Part shown: positions 47,515 to 56,534 of the stretch, piece by piece
Numbering within the stretch: the stretch's first letter is position 1
Layout of the letters: each line of letters begins with the position of its first letter
Assembly: GCF_032854445.1 (NCBI RefSeq)
Contig: NC_088297.1
Location: forward strand, 17,745,127-17,809,126
Length of the DNA: 64,000 bases
From: Liolophura sinensis
Taxonomy: Eukaryota > Mollusca > Polyplacophora > Chitonida > Chitonidae
Direction: 5' to 3'
Translations under genes and position numbers: made by a program
The notes under the pieces: model-generated
Told to the model about the DNA's origin: nothing
The model's database searches: none
What the model saw: the letters and a program-made list of their open reading frames with translations, nothing else

Positions 47515-47590
47515 TATCTGCACATCGTGCATGCGGCGTAATATCTGCACCTCGTGCATGCGGCGTAATATCTGCACCTTTTGCATGTAC
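47515..47590 (-). repeat. 27-bp in-frame tandem repeat (3 units)
   Basis: On the + strand, ATATCTGCACCTCGTGCATG CGGCGTA recurs three times, encoding the GADITPHAR-like repeats just after a transmembrane segment. Confidence 0.85.
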
Positions 47591-48394
47591 TGTATAGCAG
47601 CTGCGCCACGCGCGTAGCAGCACAAGCACTGCAAGGCTGCCAACGCCTAATAACGCTAGGGGCGCCCTCCAGCGGGTGATTTGGTGTGCATTCGTAGAAT
47701 CCGGTTCCTTCACAAAATCTGTGGCTCCCCCCTCCTTCGTAGAATCTGATTCCTTCGGCTGTTTGTTAGAAGAATCAGCTATACCAAGCAAAGCAGCCTT
47801 TGCCTCGCGAAGCTCGTCCTTGAGCTTTTCAGCCTTGGCCTTTCTCGCTGCAGCACCCGCTCGACCGGCAGCGACTCTTTGGGATTCTTCGCAGGGCCGT
47901 CATTCGTAGAATCCGCTGTCACCCCCTCCGCTTCCTTCGGGCCTTCCGGATTCGTTGTACTCATGTTCCTCTGGATCATACGGCTCATTTCTAGGACAGC
48001 AGTGGTGTTCAAATGAGCAGTGCTCAGCAGTAGTCATCGCCATGGTTAACGGTGCCAAGTACTTACCATAGCAGTAGTATAGCCAGCAGCTAGCACTGCT
48101 AAGCGCCTGTTCAACAAATGGGTCGGTGGCGAGCTGTGCCATGAGCATTGGTCGATTCTCGGGTGGGATTGGTAGGAGCCAGCTGGCCGTCCTTACATAT
48201 GATCTCAAGAACATACCCCCGAGACCGTTAACCATCCGTGCACCGAGCTTAGCCTCATACCGGGAGTGCAACCTTTCAACGTCTTCGTCGTTCATGGCGT
48301 CAATCTCAGCGGCTGTTACGTCTTTTCCTAGATATCGCTTGGCCTGCCCACCCACCGCAAGTGCTGCCAGCTTATCCCTGAGCTGCCGTGCATC

Positions 48395-48480
48395 ATCTTG
48401 TTGGCTGGGTTCGGGCTGTTGGCTTCGGCCGGGCTGTTGGCTTCGGCTGGGCTGTTGGCTTCGGCCAGGCTCCTCCTCTG
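48395..48480 (-). repeat. 18-bp in-frame tandem repeat (about 4 units)
   Basis: CTGTTGGCTTCGGCCGGG units on the + strand encode the GRSQQP repeats near the N-terminus of the 48505 gene. Confidence 0.85.
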
Positions 48481-48530
48481 CGCCCAGAATCTCGTCGGTA
48501 TCCATGCTTCATACGTAGGGGCATCTACGT

Positions 48531-49143
48531 CTAATATATAATCATAGATGTGGCTGGCGTATCAGTCATTAGCAGGAGCTTAGAATGCGGATTGTTGTTG
48601 AGCTTCTGTCGAACCTCTGCCTTTTCGCTCTCGGTCTCGATGATGTGGTTCTCCTCCAGGCATTCGTTGAACGAGTGCCGATCTTTGCAGTGGAATAAAG
48701 CCACCCACCTTGTCTACTAGCGAAAGTCTTTGAGGACGGCGTTGTATTTCTGAGTGAGGACCCAGACGCTTTGCTTTGCATGGCGGTCCGAGAAAGCCAT
48801 GAATGACAGCATTTTTTGTTTCTTCATCATCGCCCCTAACGCAATACAATCATCGATAATGTATAGGGTGGGCTCCCCCTCGAACAATCTGTAGAAAGCT
48901 CTCAGGCAGTCGTTGAGCCGCTCGCCGGGATCAAAACAATAGACCTCAAGGTCAGACAGTATCCATCGCCGCCGGTACGCCTCGTTATGCTTAAGAGTGG
49001 GGCACAGGATCACAATGTGATAAAGAAACCGCGGAAAGGCCCCTCAAGCAGGTCCAGCACGAAGACTGTTTTGCCGCAGTTCGTCTGCCGCAGATAATCG
49101 CGCAGTGGGCGTCATCAATAAAGCGCGCTAACGAATCTACCAT
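48531..49143 (-). pseudogene. A32-like packaging ATPase (FtsK/HerA type), disrupted
   Basis: Polinton genome-packaging ATPase. The start ATG at 49143 overlaps the 3' end of the capsid gene by about 29 bp. A Walker A loop (QTNCGKT, about 49090-49070), a Walker B strand with paired acids (TLYIIDDC, about 48854) and a following helix plus LTQKYN are visible. The C-terminal part (RWVALFHCKDRHSFNE) lies beyond two consecutive in-frame TAG codons at 48719-48714 and ends at TAG 48533. Two frameshifts lie near 49090 and 49016. Including the part after the TAG pair, the gene is about 204 residues, a usual size for this family. Loss of function is likely. Confidence 0.85.
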
Positions 49144-50405
49144 TCTGGATGTGCAGCTTTGCGTCCATGATCACATAGAGATATACGTTCAACACGCCGG
49201 GCTCTTCTCTGTCCTTTGTCACCTGTATCGTAATCCCTCGCTGGCGTTCAGAACGCGCCTCCCACTGCCATGCAGCTCGTCATCGTCGCTTGGCCGAAGG
49301 TCAAGCCAGAAGGCGTGCTTGTGCGTCAAGAACTCTTGCAGGGAGACGTCTGCCAGGCCTAAGTCTTTAACGACCCTTGCCACCTCAGGGTCCCGCTTTC
49401 GTAGGGGTGAGCTGGCGAAGAACCTCTGGACCTCACCCCACTGCTGGTATGCCCGCATGCCCTGGCTGTACAGCTGATTGGGGACCCCTTCTATTGTGAC
49501 TTCTACTTTGGTGATCTTCGGGTTGTAGAAGGATTCCAACCTCCTCTTCCACGGGGTTCCTTTAGTCTCGAACAGCATGAGGATGCCCTTCATTGCTCTC
49601 GCGGGCGTGTTTAGGTTTATGTTCCAGAGAGTATCAGACTTGTCCATCACAAACTTTCGGTGGCGGAGGGCGCGATCATACAGAATGGAGACGCCCCCGG
49701 CAAACTGGGTGCGGATCTGTCTAGCGAGCTCCTCTTCGGTGACCATATCGAACTCCAGGCTGATGTTGTCGATGGTGTAAGTCGCGTCGTCATCGCCTGT
49801 TTTCTGGATGACCCGACTGTAATCGTTGAACGTCAGTTCGTACTCCAGTCGGTCGGCCAAGGCACTCTGGTAGAATGGCATGTGGCTATCTAGCAGTTCA
49901 AAGTCTAGCGGGATGTGGAACCGGCTGCCAAAGGCGCGAGCGATGGACTTTTCTCCAGCATCGTCGTCACTTGCGTCCTCCGCTTCGACTCGAAGTTTAA
50001 GCTGCCGATGTTTTCGCTGCCGATGCCTTGGTAGGCCGCATTCCGCCGTTCGTTTTTGGTCAGCCATAAGTCGCCGTAGCAATGAAACACATCAGAGTCG
50101 TCGATGGACATTACCTCATTCCCGCTGTTTCTGATCGTGGTTTTCTTTACTACTGCGCGTCCGAGATTCCCGACTACTGTGGCGTTCGGGTCGGATGAAT
50201 TGATCGTGATCGAGAAGGCCAAGCGCACGGTACCGGGCACAATGATGTCATTTGGGCCGAGGTTGGGGAAGCGGACCAAGAGTTGTTGATTCTGGTCGAT
50301 CGTACTCGGGTTGTTGGTGACGACCAAGGACTGCCGTACACCTTGTACCCCCCGAGGCTTACGGAGTGTTCTGAAAGGGTTTAGCCTGCGTCCGTATGCA
50401 TCCAT
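49115..50405 (-). pseudogene. MCP: Major capsid protein (double jelly-roll), two frameshifts
   Basis: Polinton hexon-like capsid protein. ATG 50405 (MDAYGRRLNPFRTLR) opens a frame with LVRFPNLGPNDIIVPGTVRL and GNEVMSIDDSDVFHCYGDLW. It shifts near 49985 into the frame holding RFHIPLDFELLDSHMPFYQS, INLNTPARAMKGILMLFE and FYNPKITKVEVTIEGVPNQL. A second shift near 49225 leads to the C-terminus (NVYLYVIMDAKL) and stop TGA 49117. The total is about 430 residues, short of the larger hexons but typical of this clade as I know it. Apart from two single-frame slips there is no internal stop, and the sequence looks well conserved. It is head-to-head with the gene at 50450. Confidence 0.9.
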
Positions 50406-50449
50406 TGTGTGTATTGAAGGTATACCTTGCAATGTTCAATACGAGGATT
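50406..50449. promoter_or_regulatory. Bidirectional promoter region between MCP and the 50450 gene
   Basis: Only 44 bp separate the two divergent ATG codons (50405 on -, 50450 on +), so the control elements must be shared or lie inside the coding parts. No TATA-like box is obvious. Confidence 0.4.
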
Positions 50450-51264
50450 ATGGCAGACTTTGACTTTGATAATCCGGCGTTCGACGACGCCCAAGAGGAC
50501 TACAACATCGACGACGAGCAGACCACTCTCTGTGCAGGTGGTGATGTTCCCGAGCAACAAAGCCGGGGTGCGGCCGCCAGAAACCTTCAACAAGAGCTGA
50601 CGCAGGCCGCCGTGAATGATTATTACGATGCTTTGGCGAAGGCGGATCCCAGCCTTACCCCCCTCTTTCGCGATTACCCTTGGACAACCCTTGGTTGTCC
50701 AAGGGCGTCTGCGACTCGTGGCCCACCCTAAACTGGACATCATCAACAAACGAACCGGTGAACCGCTAGCCCTCTCAACAGTCGCCAATAAAGGAGGGGT
50801 TAATGTTGTTAAAGGGGAAGGGGGGCTGGGCTTTATAGACTGAAAAAAAAAGAACAGATATCGTTGCATCCGGCAGCAGTCGCAGCCCTGGAGGCAGCGA
50901 GTTCAGAACTCGGTGCCGCGGCCGGCGAGGCAGATACCATGGAGCAGGAGGATTTAAGCCAACCAGCGAAAAAGGCCGCTGATGCTGTCCACACACTGGC
51001 AACAAGCTTGACGGATAGTGAGGTCGGGCGGGCTCTTGAAACGATAAACGACCCTCCTCTTCCCATGCGAGAACTTCTGGGGCTTGACAAGGCACTGCAG
51101 ACCTCGGAGGGCGAACACGCGGTATCGTGTCCTGGCTACTGAACCTTCTCGGGAAAGCGGCTGGGTGGCTGGCCGATAATGTCTGGGCTCTAGTCGTCGC
51201 AGTAGGTGGCCTAATGCTCGTGGCTGTTCGCAAGTATTTAACGCATAGTCCACAGCAGCAGTAA
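50450..51264 (+). pseudogene. Polinton structural/membrane accessory protein, frameshifted
   Basis: ATG 50450 begins an acidic N-terminus (MADFDFDNPAFDDAQEDYNI). After a frameshift near 50690 comes a basic-hydrophobic block (HPKLDIINKRTGEPLAL...GGVNVVKGEGGLGFID). After another shift comes an Ala-rich helical stretch (ALEAASSELGAAAGEADTME). Following a last shift near 51120, a C-terminal transmembrane segment (NVWALVVAVGGLMLVAVRKY) ends at TAA 51262-51264. I recognise this arrangement as a protein commonly encoded divergently from the Polinton capsid gene, but its role is not known to me. The 3' end overlaps the convergent gene that ends at 51238. Confidence 0.55.
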
Positions 51265-52530
51265 GCCGATACCAACCCCAGCGACGACGATGGCTGTCTT
51301 CTCCGCACCGTGATTCTTTTGCTTTGGAAATAGGGGTTCTTGTTTGCCTCCGGCGGCAGCAACATGCTGAACGCGCGCGGTGGGTGGTGGGACACTTTCT
51401 TGTGGCTCAACGATCCCGTGGGAAGGTGCGCGCTTGTGCAAAGTGGGCGGCACTTTAGCGTTCACACCCTCATTGGCGCCTAGCTTCTGGTCCTCTGTGG
51501 CCACGACGATTTTGTTGTTGTAGTTTGCCACATGGTCGATCTGCAGAAGCATGTCGCTGGGGGCCATATATAGGCCTATGCCATACACAAAGTCTACAGC
51601 GCTCCCGGCATACTGTAGCACGTCCTGGTAGCGTTTGATAGCAGACGGAAGGTCGATCGGAGAGGAAATAGCGTCTTCAACGTTCGCGGCAAACTGTTTT
51701 TGCGCGTCGAAGGCCGTGCCCGTGCCTAGAATACGCGCCCTTGTTTGCGCTTGGGCGCCTAGAATAGCCCACACGTATGTCCGGATGGAATCGTTTAGGC
51801 GCTCTACGCCCGGCTGCGTGAATCCTTGGGATGTGTCGACAATGAACGCCGCCCAAGCCTCCTCGGCGTCCTGCTTGATGTAGTCGACGTGGAGCGCTGT
51901 AGGCCTTCTAGAGAACGACACCCTACTCGGATCGAAGGTCCCATCGCCAATGGGGCTGTAGCCCGTTCTCGTGACTTAGTAATATGCCACTCCGAGGCCG
52001 TGATTCACCCCCCTGTGCCTCCAGTCTGTGTGCTTATCTACGCGGAACTCCCTACAAATCCTCTCATAGGCCCTCTCGTCGTAGGTGTTTTTGAATGTCG
52101 CCCACGCTCTGTCTTGCGGCAGGGGGGCCTTTATCTCTTCCAAGATCCGCCTAACTTGGTAATACACATGGAACGTGTACAGGGCCCTTATTCGTTGGGC
52201 GAAAAGATGGTCTTTTGCAGAGACGCCACAGCCCGTGGTTGCGCACCAGACCGCAAAGTTCACTTGGTTCTGCCAGAATTGCATAGGATTGGTGTTCCAG
52301 GCCCGAACAATGTCATTGCTGGTTATCTTTGGCAGCCGGTACTTGGCAAACACATCTGTGAACTGGACTGGAAAGGCCTTCTTTTCATCGATGTAGATGT
52401 TAAATCGCGTGAGCTGCTCTGCGTGGGTTTGGATACTATGAAATGCCCCGGCCTTGTAAGTGGCCTCTCTATTGAACCTGTAAGCCTCGCTGTTCATCTT
52501 GGCTAAAATGTTCATCACATTGACTGACAT
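51238..52530 (-). pseudogene. Polinton virion-associated protein with C-terminal TM, one TAA
   Basis: Leftward frame of about 430 codons. The start is ATG 52530, or an in-frame ATG at 52515 or 52497. The first half is rich in Tyr/Trp/Arg (YTFHVYYQVRRILEEIKAPL, TDWRHRGVNHGLGVAYY). An in-frame TAA at 51978-51976 is followed by the same frame without a start codon. The second half has QGFTQPGVERLNDSIRTYVW, a Pro-rich linker and a final transmembrane helix (TAIVVAGVGIGLLLLW). The continuity of frame and the lack of Met argue for one gene with a single nonsense codon. Related proteins occur in animal Polintons; the function is unknown, and a structural role is inferred from its position between capsid genes. 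Confidence 0.5.
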
Positions 52531-53167
52531 TCTAAATGGAGCACAGCACACGCTGCCTCATGCCCTTAACAACCTCGACGGCCGCCTTAAAACCGCCCTT
52601 CCCGAGATAACATTCTACCCAGCCTGGGTGAATATCCCCACCGGAGTCTGCTTCTTGCTTGAGGGCAAACGTGTTGAAGTGCCGACGGGTTACTACAATT
52701 TCTGTACGCTGGACAAGGACATATTCCGCCGGCATGGGATTTCTCTGGGATTGAATGAAGCCACGGGCCGCTTAGTCCTTACCCTCCCTAGAAATGCCTT
52801 CATAATACTCTAAGAGCTTGCCCTCATCTTAGGGTTCTCCGACGGGATTGCGCCCATAGGGGGGACTATGGAGGGTGAAAATCTACCTAACTTGGTCACA
52901 CACAAAGAAGTCTTCGTGCATTAGGATGAACTGAGCACCTCAGAAAACGTGAGAATAACCTCAGATTTCGGTGGCGGTTCAACACTACTTCAGGCCATCG
53001 CCGTGACTGGTGAAGGGATAAACTGCGGGAAGACGGTTTCATTTCCCAACCCACAGTACAAAGCCTTGCGCGACGACTATATAACGCACTTGACCGTGGC
53101 ACTTTTAGACAAAAACGGCAAGTATATTAATGTAGAGTACCTCAGTGCTACCCTAGAAATACAATGA
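52508..53167 (+). pseudogene. Probable minor capsid (penton) protein with two nonsense codons
   Basis: ATG 52508 (MFITLTDILNGAQHTLPHAL) opens one frame of 219 codons that includes FYPAWVNIPTGVCFLLEGKR, PTGYYNFCTLDKDIF and, at the end, FPNPQYKALRDDYITHLTVA and VEYLSATLEIQ. In-frame TAA at 52811-52813 and TAG at 52922-52924 interrupt it, but no frameshift is needed. Size, strand pattern (beta-rich) and position fit the Polinton penton/minor capsid protein; this is family recognition, not proof. Its start overlaps or nearly touches the start of the leftward gene, and its stop overlaps the next ATG (ATGA). Confidence 0.6.
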
Positions 53168-54000
53168 GTATGGTGGACGCAGCCGGTCCCAGGTCTGGGT
53201 GCCTGTCTTTAAGAGACTTGGCAGATGTGTCGGAGTTCGAACTTCAAGGCCAGGAAGGTAAAATCTACGCCTTCCAGTTTCAAAGTGGCAAGTACAGCCG
53301 CAAAAAGATTACGAGGGGGCAAGCAGAACCTGCCACGTTTGCTTCCGTTCAAGATGTCTCATCCTCTGTTGAGCAAGAGCGCAGGTCGCCTTCTGAGGTG
53401 ATTGAAGAACAAAAACTCTCATTAATTCGCTTTGAAGACCGATTTGTTCTTGCCAGAGCTCGCGAACCCGATTGGTTTATAGATGTGAAGGTGACCCCGA
53501 TGACGGTCCAGGCTGACGGGGCCCGGGTGAAAAAAGTTTTCAACTCCGGAAGCTCTTTCGTGTCGTGGGTACCAGTCAGCAAGTCTTATCTAGCTAAGGG
53601 TGTAAGAGGTGGCTTAGCACTTTCTGCGGGCAAAGGTGTAGATTCCGCACTTCTTATAGGGCAAACAAGTATATCTTTGTCCATGATAGAAATAAACCCT
53701 GGATCTATACTTATCTTCAACATCATACTTGGCGCGGCCTCTCAGCGCCGTTCCTCCTCGATTACCGGTGTGAGACTAAACTGGCCTGCAGAGCACGATG
53801 GAAAGGAGTTCAGACTTATGATCAAATTACCGGCCCAGGGCGAACCAGTCATCCGGAGCTCTCTCGAGGATATACGGGTCTTTGTAGGGAGCGATGCCAA
53901 ACTCGATTACATGTATTTAGAGTCCGGTATAAAACTTATAAGCTTTCGTGTTAGTATTCCCGATGACGATTTAGAGCTTACCGACGTTGTTGATTCGTAG
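53164..54000 (+). CDS. Intact 278-aa Polinton ORF of unknown function
   Basis: Fully open from ATG (overlapping the preceding TGA as ATGA, which suggests coupled expression) to TAG. No signal peptide or transmembrane segment is evident. The protein is mixed with alternating hydrophobic residues: FVLAREPDWF-like and KVTPMTV blocks in the middle, then SILIFNIILGAASQRRSSSI, and a C-terminal stretch (VFVGSDAKLDYMYLESGIKL) ending in an acidic tail. A beta-rich fold such as a capsid-surface or spike protein is possible given its place right after the probable penton, but this is inference. It is the longest undamaged gene of the element. Confidence 0.6.
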   Translation: MSMVDAAGPRSGCLSLRDLADVSEFELQGQEGKIYAFQFQSGKYSRKKITRGQAEPATFASVQDVSSSVEQERRSPSEVIEEQKLSLIRFEDRFVLARAREPDWFIDVKVTPMTVQADGARVKKVFNSGSSFVSWVPVSKSYLAKGVRGGLALSAGKGVDSALLIGQTSISLSMIEINPGSILIFNIILGAASQRRSSSITGVRLNWPAEHDGKEFRLMIKLPAQGEPVIRSSLEDIRVFVGSDAKLDYMYLESGIKLISFRVSIPDDDLELTDVVDS

Positions 54001-54010
54001 GACGGACAAT

Positions 54011-54661
54011 ATGGGACGGCTGTACCCAGCGATCACGGATGAAGCGCCGACGGATGACCATCGCTTGACCCCGACCGCCGATGGTTGAAAACCCCCCGGA
54101 GGGCGTGGCGCACGCCCATCGCCTGCAGTATATCAGCGAAATACAGAGGCAGCTTGAGATCTCCGCCGGGCCCTGTACAAAAAGCACTGGCGCGGTGTCT
54201 TAGCCGCCGAGGCCCTTGATTCGGCCATGCTCACGGCCGGTTTGGGACTAGAGGCTGCAGGTGTGGGACTACTCACAACAATAATTGCAGCCCCTGCTGT
54301 CTTGGCTATGGAAGCTGCGGCCATAGCTTGCGGTGTCTTAAATGCCGCCGGAAAATTCGTTAGCCGCCGACTTCACGCAAAGGCCAAGAAACATAACGAT
54401 ATACGGCTGTTGGCTGAGGCTAAACTTAACAGCATCCGTGCGCAGGTATCTACGGCATTATCTGATGGTGTTATTTCGGACGTAGAGTACAGGCAAGTCG
54501 TTCTGGAGCTCAAGAACTACTCTGATCTGAAGCAGGAGATACGCGCTAAGTCTCGTAAGGCATTCAACGCCGTAGAGATCGATGAAAGCACGAAAAAACA
54601 GCTTATAGATCGCGGCCGAAAACTAGCTCGGCAAGAGCTGAAAAACGCTCTTTCCCAATGA
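54011..54661 (+). pseudogene. Polinton membrane/helical protein; C-terminal 144 codons intact
   Basis: The frame from ATG 54011 (MGRLYPAITDEAPTDDHRLT) carries TGA at 54086-54088 and 54155-54157, then is open to TGA at 54659-54661. An internal ATG at 54227 gives an intact 144-residue protein: two hydrophobic segments (AGLGLEAAGVGLLTTIIAAP; VLAMEAAAIACGVLNAAGKF) followed by a basic helical region (RLHAKAKKHNDIRLLAEAKL) and a C-terminal charged helix. One TGA is compatible with CpG decay of CGA. I recognise the pattern as a widespread small Polinton protein of unknown role, possibly membrane-acting. It is the last gene before the non-coding right arm. Confidence 0.55.
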
Positions 54662-56340
54662 TTTTCTGGGGACCAGGGCAACCCCATGCTATGTCTCGAG
54701 AGCCCCGGGGCAGGGCATTAGCCAGGATCTGACAATAGGGGGTTTGGGGGCCGCCGTAAATAAGCAGGGGGTCTGCCGCCGGAGACATTTTATCGCCACT
54801 GTATCATTGAAAAACAAGACCTTTTAATAGCTTTATATCACTGGAAATAATGTATGGTTACAATCTGTTATGCTTTGGACAACCAAGTGTGAAATAGGGG
54901 GTATAAACTGTAAAATACACAATTCAATACAGATGTAAGGGAAACAATGGCAATTTGGGGCAGCAGTTCAAGTGTGAATGCTGTGAATCAGGAGGTAGAA
55001 ATAAATAAACAATAAAATACACAAAAGGAAAACAATCAAAATGCATGGTAATTTGGCACAGCGGGTGCATGTCTCTCACTTTTACACTACTTCACACGCA
55101 ACGGAACCAAATCAGAATACAGTATACATAGCTCTGTGACTGAGAACAGGCAGAATTATCACCACTGAATCTGTGACTGTCACTCACTAAAAGAATAGTG
55201 GCTTCATACGTTTTGAGCACCTAAGTCACAGTAGGTAGAAATAAACTTTGTAAAATACAAAAAACAATTCAAATACATGTACTATCAGTCACATATCTAT
55301 GTCGAGAAATTAACTCTGGGCACAGAAGTGCATGTCAAACATCAGTTCTGTCATCTGAATACATATATGAATAAACTTTGTATACTTACATGTTAGAAAA
55401 ATATTCACAATCTACATACATATAATATTAATAGACTTTGAAACAGTGAACTGGTCTGTGGGCTGGGACTCGCCGTAAAAAAATGTTGATTCAAAATTTT
55501 ACCCGTCAAAAATACCCCCTTTGGCTGGATTGCCCGTCCAGTTGGACGGGTGGACGGGTGTCTGGCTAGCCTGGTGCCCGGGGGTAAAAAAAAATTCTGC
55601 CCAGTGTGGGGTTCGAACCCATGGTCCAAAAAAGCAAAAGGCCTGGTTTATAGCTCAGCCTTTTACCAATTAATCACCACCCTAACTGCGGGCTCCGGAT
55701 TTTTTGTGCTAGCGACCCACCGTTAGGGGGGTTAATTGGGGCTGACACATCCCACTACCTTTGGGCCATCTACAACACCCCTTGGTAAGGTCTCTCTGCC
55801 CCTGAAACTGTCGAAAGTTGCAGAGATTCCTTAGAAGTGCGTAGAGCCCGACACCATATGCAGGTAACGCATTCATAGACTACATATACAGGAGACCAAA
55901 TCCAGTTGAGACCAGTTGAGCTAGCAAACATCCCCTTATACATGTAGTACATGAATACGCCCCTTACACACAGAGCCTTTCCCACCTCTGTCAGCCGACT
56001 GAGCTATATTCCACGACCCACGAAACATAGGCTAAATTGGAAAGTCTATACCGCATAAACAAAATATTTCCAAATAATTCTCCTAAAAATACTGGATCTT
56101 ATCAAACAAGACACGCTGAAAAAGGCTGTCACATTTATTTTTTATAAAAATCCGTGGTTTAAGCCCTATAGTGGGGAGAAAATCAGCTGAATCACCCTGT
56201 TGTGCAATACAGCCGGTCTATATATTGACTCTACGCCTTGTCTGTTAAATGCCAACTAGGTCGCTTCATATCAATGTGTGTGTGTAGGCTAGACTTGTAA
56301 ATAAGCGTGTATGCCTTGGCTGGGGAGGCACCTAAGCGGT
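54662..56340. other. Non-coding right arm of the Polinton
   Basis: The first 120 bp are GC-rich like the genes. From about 54800 to 55440 the base composition drops to AT-rich, host-like, with three imperfect repeats built on GGTAGAAATAAACTTTGTAA and AAATACA...CAATTCAAATACA (starting near 54893, 54993 and 55232). No gene or protease is recognised. This is probably a nested insertion. Confidence 0.5.
55590..55700 (-). repeat. tRNA-like / SINE-head sequence in the Polinton right arm
   Basis: The minus strand carries an A-box-like TGATTAATTGG and the B box GGGTTCGAACCCC about 50 bp apart. The arms do not fold into a convincing functional tRNA, so I call it a tRNA-derived relic. Confidence 0.45.
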
Positions 56341-56360
56341 GGGGGGGGGGGGGGGGGGGG
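56341..56360 (+). repeat. Poly-G tract (20 G) inside the right terminal repeat
   Basis: Uninterrupted G run with further G clusters to 56410; potential G-quadruplex. Confidence 0.95.
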
Positions 56361-56417
56361 TTATGGGGAAGCAGGGAAAGGGGGTGGGAACCTCCAAGGG
56401 GGGTGGGTGGTGGTGGT

Positions 56418-56529
56418 CCAGAACCTATAGTGTGTATACTAGAACTTCTGGACCTCGCCGGGAATGGGGGCTGGGAGCCTCTATTTGCCAAATGGAGGGT
56501 GCGCCAGAACCTATACTCCCCCTACTACT
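56418..56529 (-). repeat. Right terminal inverted repeat (112 bp)
   Basis: Mirror of the left terminal repeat, ending ...CTCCCCCTACTACT at the outer edge. Weak similarity (CCCCCCTTGGAG block) continues inward. Confidence 0.95.
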
Positions 56530-56534
56530 TATGA
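56530..56534. repeat. Right target-site duplication TATGA
   Basis: Direct repeat of 41342-41346 immediately outside the terminal repeat. Confidence 0.85.

Larger units (their letters stand above)
47464..48505 (-). pseudogene. Polinton protein with QQP repeats, TM segment and GADITPHAR repeats; TGA inside
   Basis: ATG 48505 opens a frame with four short repeats (GRSQQP type), a helical middle (DKLAALAVGGQAKRYLGKDV), a Cys/Tyr-rich part (CWLYYCYGKY) and an acidic tail, ending at TGA 47902-47900. The same frame continues with no Met: an Ala/Lys-rich coiled coil (AARKAKAEKLKDELREAKAA), a linker, a transmembrane segment (APLALLGVGSLAVLVLLRAW) and three 9-residue repeats (GADITPHAR). The lack of a start codon after the TGA suggests one gene broken by a nonsense codon, compatible with CGA to TGA. 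I do not recognise the function. It lies downstream of the ATPase in the leftward block. Confidence 0.45.
41347..56529. mobile_element. Maverick/Polinton element (15.2 kb)
   Basis: Bounded by 112-bp terminal inverted repeats that begin AGTAGTAGGGGGAG and flanked by a perfect 5-bp direct repeat TATGA. It encodes the diagnostic Polinton set: protein-primed DNA polymerase B, DDE integrase, A32-like ATPase, double-jelly-roll major capsid protein, probable penton, and accessory membrane proteins. The coding part is clearly GC-richer than the flanking DNA. Polintons replicate themselves, integrate through their integrase, and are proposed to form virions. This copy has nonsense codons or frameshifts in most genes, so it is presumably inactive. 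I did not recognise the Polinton cysteine protease. Confidence 0.95.

Noticed and set aside
42073-54661. Reassigned genetic code (TAG or TGA read as sense) in the Polinton
   Set aside because: TAG, TGA and TAA all occur as internal stops, at sites that would need different amino acids, and all three are also used as normal gene ends in the same element. Decay is simpler.
55600-55700. Functional tRNA gene
   Set aside because: A and B boxes are present, but acceptor and anticodon stems cannot be paired convincingly, so it is listed as a tRNA-like relic.
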